Assembly (NCBI GenBank): GCA_018971625.1
Contig: JAGXAJ010000052.1
Span: forward strand, 1-33,095
Source: Pseudomonadota bacterium
Lineage (GTDB): Bacteria; Pseudomonadota; Alphaproteobacteria; Rhizobiales; Xanthobacteraceae
Direction: 5' to 3'
Length of the DNA stretch: 33,095 nt
Within the stretch, counting starts at the first letter, position 1; each line of letters begins with the position of its first letter. Under the pieces are notes generated by a model, which did not search any database, was not told where the DNA came from, and saw only the letters and a program-made list of their open reading frames with translations. A program made the translations under genes and the position numbers. Positions 30,339 to 33,095 of the stretch are shown in pieces.

Positions 30339-31136
30339 TCACTTCTGTGTCGTCGTCTGGGTCGCTACGCCATAGCGAACGATATTGATGCTGTCGCTGT
30401 GCCGGCGGATCTGGTCGTCGGCATTGCTCTCGACGATGTTGACGTCGGCAATGCTGCGCAGCGCCAGCGACAGCGTGCCGCTCTGGCGCGCGCGGGCGAG
30501 CGTTTCGGCCTGTTCCGGCTTCAGCTCCAGCGTCACGGTCTTCCCAACCACGGACGTCTGGCCGTCCTTTTCCTATGGCGCCTGGTCGATCGCCAGCACG
30601 CGGATGTTGGTCAGGATGATTTCCGCATTGACCATATCGGCCGCACCGGTCCGGTCCGGGTTTTTTTCGTGCTTGGAAAGAATCACGTCGACCCGGTCGT
30701 TGGGCAGGATGAAGCCGCCGGCGCCGGTTTCCGGCGAGATTTCGGTCGAGACGGCGCGCATGCCGGTGGGCAGGATCGCGGCCATGAAGCCCGAACCGTC
30801 TGCCTTCACCAGCTTTTGCTCGCGGATCGGCTCGCCGGCGATGAAGGGCGCGCGCGCGATTTCGCCGACGATCTGGGTCGTCGCATCGGGCCGTTCGTTG
30901 CGGCGAATGAAGATGTTGCTTGCCGTCGCCGCCGGCCAGGTCTGCCACTGCAGGTCCCCAGGCTTGACCGACTGGCCGAGGCCGATGTCGGATTTGGCGA
31001 CGAGCACATCAACGGTTGGCAATTGCGCAACCGGCGCGGCCGGGGCTGGTTTGTTGTTAGATCCACTCGCAAGAAATGCGGCAATGCCGCCGGCACCGAG
31101 CGCGATGGCCAGAACGACAATGCGTGCGGTATTCAT
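30339..31136 (-). pseudogene. cpaB: Tad pilus protein CpaB/RcpC, interrupted by an in-frame TAG
   Basis: CpaB is a periplasmic, membrane-anchored protein with a SAF domain, thought to link the secretin to the inner machine. The first part (187 codons) starts MNTARIVVLAIALGAGGIAAFLASG (membrane anchor) and includes the SAF region (PTVDVLVAKSDIGLGQSVKPGDLQWQTWP) and the GGFILPNDRVDVILSK block. Codon 188 (30573-30575) is TAG. Directly after it the same frame runs on for 77 codons with the expected C-terminal end (SVVGKTVTLELKPEQAETLARARQSGTLSLALRS, in pieces) to TGA at 30339. There is no frameshift, so a single base change (from CAG, GAG or AAG) explains it. Options are a recent nonsense mutation, a sequencing error, suppression, or restart at GTG just downstream. 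If truncated, the conserved C-terminal block is lost. Confidence 0.9.
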
Positions 31137-31272
31137 TACGCTTCACTTTCCACATTACGCCACGACGCTTCCGCCGCCGTGATGCGAGTTGACCAGTTAT
31201 TCGTCAAAGCATGGTTAATGAGGCGTATCTAAATCGCCTTAATGCCGGGTTTACTTCCGGGCAAACGCGCGG

Positions 31273-31797
31273 TCAGCGGATGGCGAAGTGAGCGAGGTCG
31301 ACGGCCTTGATCCAGTCGGTTTCCGGATAGATCGTCAATGCGCCGATCGCAAGCGCGATGCCGTAGGGAATGCCGCTCTCCTTGGCATGCAGCCGGAGCA
31401 GCCAGGTTTGTCCGGCAAGGACGTAAGGCACCGGCCATTGCCGGAACTGGAGTAACAACAGCGTCAAGGCGCCGCCGAACAATGAGGCATAGAGCAGGTA
31501 GTTCAAGAGATGGCCGAAGCCGAACCACAGTGCGGCGCTAGCCGCGACCTTGGCGTCGCCGCCGCCAATCCAGCCCAGCGTGAAGCAGGCAAAGGCCACG
31601 GTCAGTACGACTGCGCCGGCCCCGACATGCGAAAGGATATCGTAGACTCCCATGCCGCTCAGAAGTGCGAGCACCAAAAAGCCCGCAGCCAGCGCCAGCG
31701 ATACCCGGTTGGAAATCGTCATGGTGAAAAGGTCACTCGCGGCCGCAAACGCCATCAGGGCCGGAAATAGCGTAAGCCGTGCGATGTCGAGGATCAC
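31273..31797 (-). CDS. cpaA: Prepilin peptidase CpaA/TadV (174 aa)
   Basis: An inner-membrane aspartyl peptidase (A24) that trims Flp prepilin before assembly. The two catalytic aspartates are Asp22 (AAASDLFTMTISNR) and Asp81 in the GGGD motif (GWIGGGDAKVAASAALWFG). Five to six hydrophobic segments fill the rest. The short length, without the N-terminal methyltransferase domain of PilD, is normal for TadV. The start is GTG at 31795-31797; an ATG just upstream runs into a stop at once, so GTG is the best choice. 136 bases separate it from cpaB, longer than any other gap in the pilus operon, so cpaB may have an extra promoter. Confidence 0.95.
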   Translation of the reverse strand: MILDIARLTLFPALMAFAAASDLFTMTISNRVSLALAAGFLVLALLSGMGVYDILSHVGAGAVVLTVAFACFTLGWIGGGDAKVAASAALWFGFGHLLNYLLYASLFGGALTLLLLQFRQWPVPYVLAGQTWLLRLHAKESGIPYGIALAIGALTIYPETDWIKAVDLAHFAIR

Positions 31798-31899
31798 GGG
31801 ATTACTCGCATGATATTGCCCGGCTCATGCCGCTAAAGGGGGCCGCGCATCGACCGAGCATAGTTTCCAGAAATGAACAATCGGGAAACGACCTGGCCA

Positions 31900-32049
31900 T
31901 CACCAGATCGTCACGATCCGCAAGGCGAGCGCGACGAGTGCCAGCATCAGCGCGAAGCAAACCAGTTTTGCCGACGCATCGGCGCGCCTGCCGGCTGCGG
32001 AAGCTGGTGTGATTCCAACAGAAGCTGCATCGGGCTTACGCATACTCAT
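31900..32049 (-). CDS. Possible small membrane protein between pilin and cpaA (49 aa)
   Basis: A short open frame not matching any family I know: MSMRKPDAASVGITPASAAG, then RRADASAKL, then a clear hydrophobic helix LVCFALMLALVALALRIVTIW at the very C-terminus. The start may be ATG 32047-32049 or ATG 32041-32043; a GGGATGAG stretch lies just before the second. It lies on the pilus strand, 75 bases past the pilin stop and 102 bases before the cpaA start, with a terminator-like hairpin between it and the pilin gene. A basic N-terminus with one C-terminal helix would make a tail-anchored protein. The codon third positions are GC-rich in the second half. Evidence that it is expressed is only positional. 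Confidence 0.45.
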   Translation of the reverse strand: MSMRKPDAASVGITPASAAGRRADASAKLVCFALMLALVALALRIVTIW

Positions 32050-32075
32050 CCCATTGCGTCGCTGGCCGAAACAAC

Positions 32076-32103
32076 AAAAGCCCCGGAATGGCCGGGGCCT
32101 TTG
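32076..32103 (-). terminator. Terminator hairpin after the Flp pilin gene
   Basis: GCCCCGG (32080-32086) pairs with CCGGGGC (32092-32098) around a five-base loop. In pilin orientation the stem is followed by TTTTGTTGTTT, a moderate terminator, 21 bases past the pilin stop. It may stop most transcripts so that pilin mRNA exceeds that of the assembly genes. The stem is also flanked by T on the other strand. Confidence 0.7.
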
Positions 32104-32124
32104 TCGCTCGCCCTGAACCGTCGC

Positions 32125-32289
32125 TTACTTCAGCGAGGTATTGATCGAGGTGAACTTGGTGTTCAGGTTGGAACCGAGGCCGTTGACCACAGCGATGATC
32201 GCGAGCGCAATGCCAGCGGCGATCAGGCCGTATTCGATGGCAGTGGCGCCGGACTCATCCTTCACGAAACGCGCAATAAGGTTCTTCAT
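32125..32289 (-). CDS. Flp/PilA-type major pilin (54 aa)
   Basis: The structural subunit of the Tad pilus. The protein begins MKNLIARFVKDESGATAIEY and has the Flp signature: a basic leader ending in Gly14, then ATAI-Glu19-Tyr20 (G-x4-E-Y), and a hydrophobic helix GLIAAGIALAIIAVVNGLG. Cleavage after Gly14 by CpaA would leave a 40-residue pilin with Glu at position 5, as in other Flp pilins. GGAG stands seven to ten bases before ATG 32287-32289. It is the first gene of the pilus locus on this strand and the only pilin seen in the window. Confidence 0.96.
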   Translation of the reverse strand: MKNLIARFVKDESGATAIEYGLIAAGIALAIIAVVNGLGSNLNTKFTSINTSLK

Positions 32290-32595
32290 AGATAGCTCCA
32301 TGTGTACACGTGGCTGGTCGAACTAACGTTTGGTCTCGCCGGCGTTCTCAGCACCGTGACCATGTTTCACCCTAGGGTGCGACAATTGCTCTGTAGTTAA
32401 TTCGACTGAGCAAACGTGGAACGAGCCGGCTGTTCGTCGGCACAGTAAATTTGGAATTAAGGGCGTTGCTACAAAGCGATGCAGTTGCCGCCGCGCGATT
32501 TGCGACAAGGTCGCGCGCGGCGTCGCCTGCGCTCATTCATGGCTCCTTAAACTTGCGCGGGTAACCCTTGAGAACCCTGATCAGATGAGGCGGTC
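32290..32595. promoter_or_regulatory. Divergent regulatory region of pilin and hydroxylase genes
   Basis: No gene is seen in these 306 bases. Two palindromes lie in the pilin leader: CCATGTGTACACGTGG (32298-32313, one mismatched pair), touching the pilin ribosome binding site, and the perfect CACCCTAGGGTG (32368-32379). Further up, 32445-32460 reads on the pilin strand TTAATTCCAAATTTAC, a TTAA-N7-TTTAC close to the CtrA consensus. GCGACAAGGTCGC (32502-32514) is another small hairpin on the hydroxylase side. Specific promoters cannot be fixed by eye. Confidence 0.4.
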
Positions 32596-33095
32596 ATGTC
32601 GAGCCTGTTCCTGGAAGTCGTCGAGATGCTCGGTCAGACGATCGAAAAGGTGGTTCCGATCACGATCGTGCTCGCCCTTGTATTTTCGGTGCTCTCGCAT
32701 TTCTGGGCCTGCAATCCGGGCACTCCGTGGTGGCGCAAGCGCGAGCTCGTCACCGATACCTGTTACTGGTTTTTTGTGCCGGTGTTCGCGCGCGTGTTGC
32801 GGATCGGGCTTTTGATACTCGGCGCCAGCGTGGTTTTCGGCATCAACGACGCTGACAGCCTTATTGCCTTTTATGACAATGGTCATGGTCCGCTGGCGCA
32901 ATTGCCGTTATGGTGTCAGGCAATTCTGTTCCTGGTGCTGTCCGACTTCATGCTCTATTGGCTGCACCGGATGTTCCATGGCGGCGCGTTCTGGAAATAT
33001 CACGCGATCCATCATTCATCCGAAGATCTGGACTGGATCTCCGCGGCACGCTTCCATCCGGTGAACTTGTTTATCGGCACCATCGCGGTCGATGT
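32596..33095 (+). CDS. Fatty acid hydroxylase / sterol desaturase family protein, 3' end outside window
   Basis: A membrane di-iron enzyme of the fatty acid hydroxylase superfamily, which uses His clusters to bind iron and hydroxylate or desaturate lipids. The first 166 codons are in the window. They show an N-terminal hydrophobic segment (about 20-38), a second (about 70-83), a third near 108-122, and the first His boxes: HRMFH (HxxxH) and HAIHHSSEDLDWISAARFHP (HxxHH). ATG at 32596-32598 follows GAGG by six bases. The last His box should lie beyond the right edge. It is divergent from the pilin gene; no link to pili is known to me. The substrate is not readable. Confidence 0.92.
   Translation, partial: MSSLFLEVVEMLGQTIEKVVPITIVLALVFSVLSHFWACNPGTPWWRKRELVTDTCYWFFVPVFARVLRIGLLILGASVVFGINDADSLIAFYDNGHGPLAQLPLWCQAILFLVLSDFMLYWLHRMFHGGAFWKYHAIHHSSEDLDWISAARFHPVNLFIGTIAVD

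Noticed and set aside
29290..30375. A 361-codon plus-strand frame opposite cpaC
   Set aside because: Shadow of the secretin gene, with no start signal and biased His/Arg/Asp composition.

Overview
The window looks like a chromosomal segment of an alphaproteobacterium of the Bradyrhizobium/Rhodopseudomonas group (Nitrobacteraceae). This rests on high GC in the coding regions, a CycM-type membrane-anchored cytochrome c, a cpa/tad pilus locus of rhizobial layout, a yejABEF-type transporter with two binding proteins, and intergenic repeats that I recall from Bradyrhizobium genomes. No plasmid, phage, integrase, transposase, CRISPR or rRNA sequence was seen. Most of the window is ordinary core genome.

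Layout. 1-1376: 3' two thirds of lon, then a strong terminator, an intergenic repeat and tRNA-Val(UAC). 1792-2652: an orphan class I methyltransferase. 2653-3375: no gene, but two structured dispersed repeats. 3376-8163 (minus): metF-metH, the methyl branch of methionine synthesis. 8164-8564: an unusually AT-rich gap with palindromes. 8565-9584: a luciferase-like flavin oxidoreductase. 9606-11241 (minus): kdsB-pheA. 11497-12045: cycM.

12263-19998 (plus) is a tight Yej-type peptide ABC transporter operon: two binding proteins, two permeases and one double ATPase. It converges on 20012-22232 (minus), where an M17 aminopeptidase gene overlaps an SH3-NlpC/P60 hydrolase gene. Together these could import murein peptides and break them down in the cytoplasm. 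That is an inference from family knowledge and gene order.

22374-32289 is a Tad/Flp pilus locus. On the minus strand, in order of transcription, come the Flp pilin (54 aa), a possible 49-aa membrane protein, the prepilin peptidase CpaA, then CpaB, CpaC, CpaD, CpaE, CpaF, TadB and TadC. The TPR lipoprotein TadD is convergent on the plus strand. The striking point is that cpaB is cut by an in-frame TAG at codon 188 while both flanks remain open in the same frame. No TadE/TadF minor pilins are in the window. The window ends inside a fatty acid hydroxylase/sterol desaturase gene (32596 onward) divergent from the pilin.
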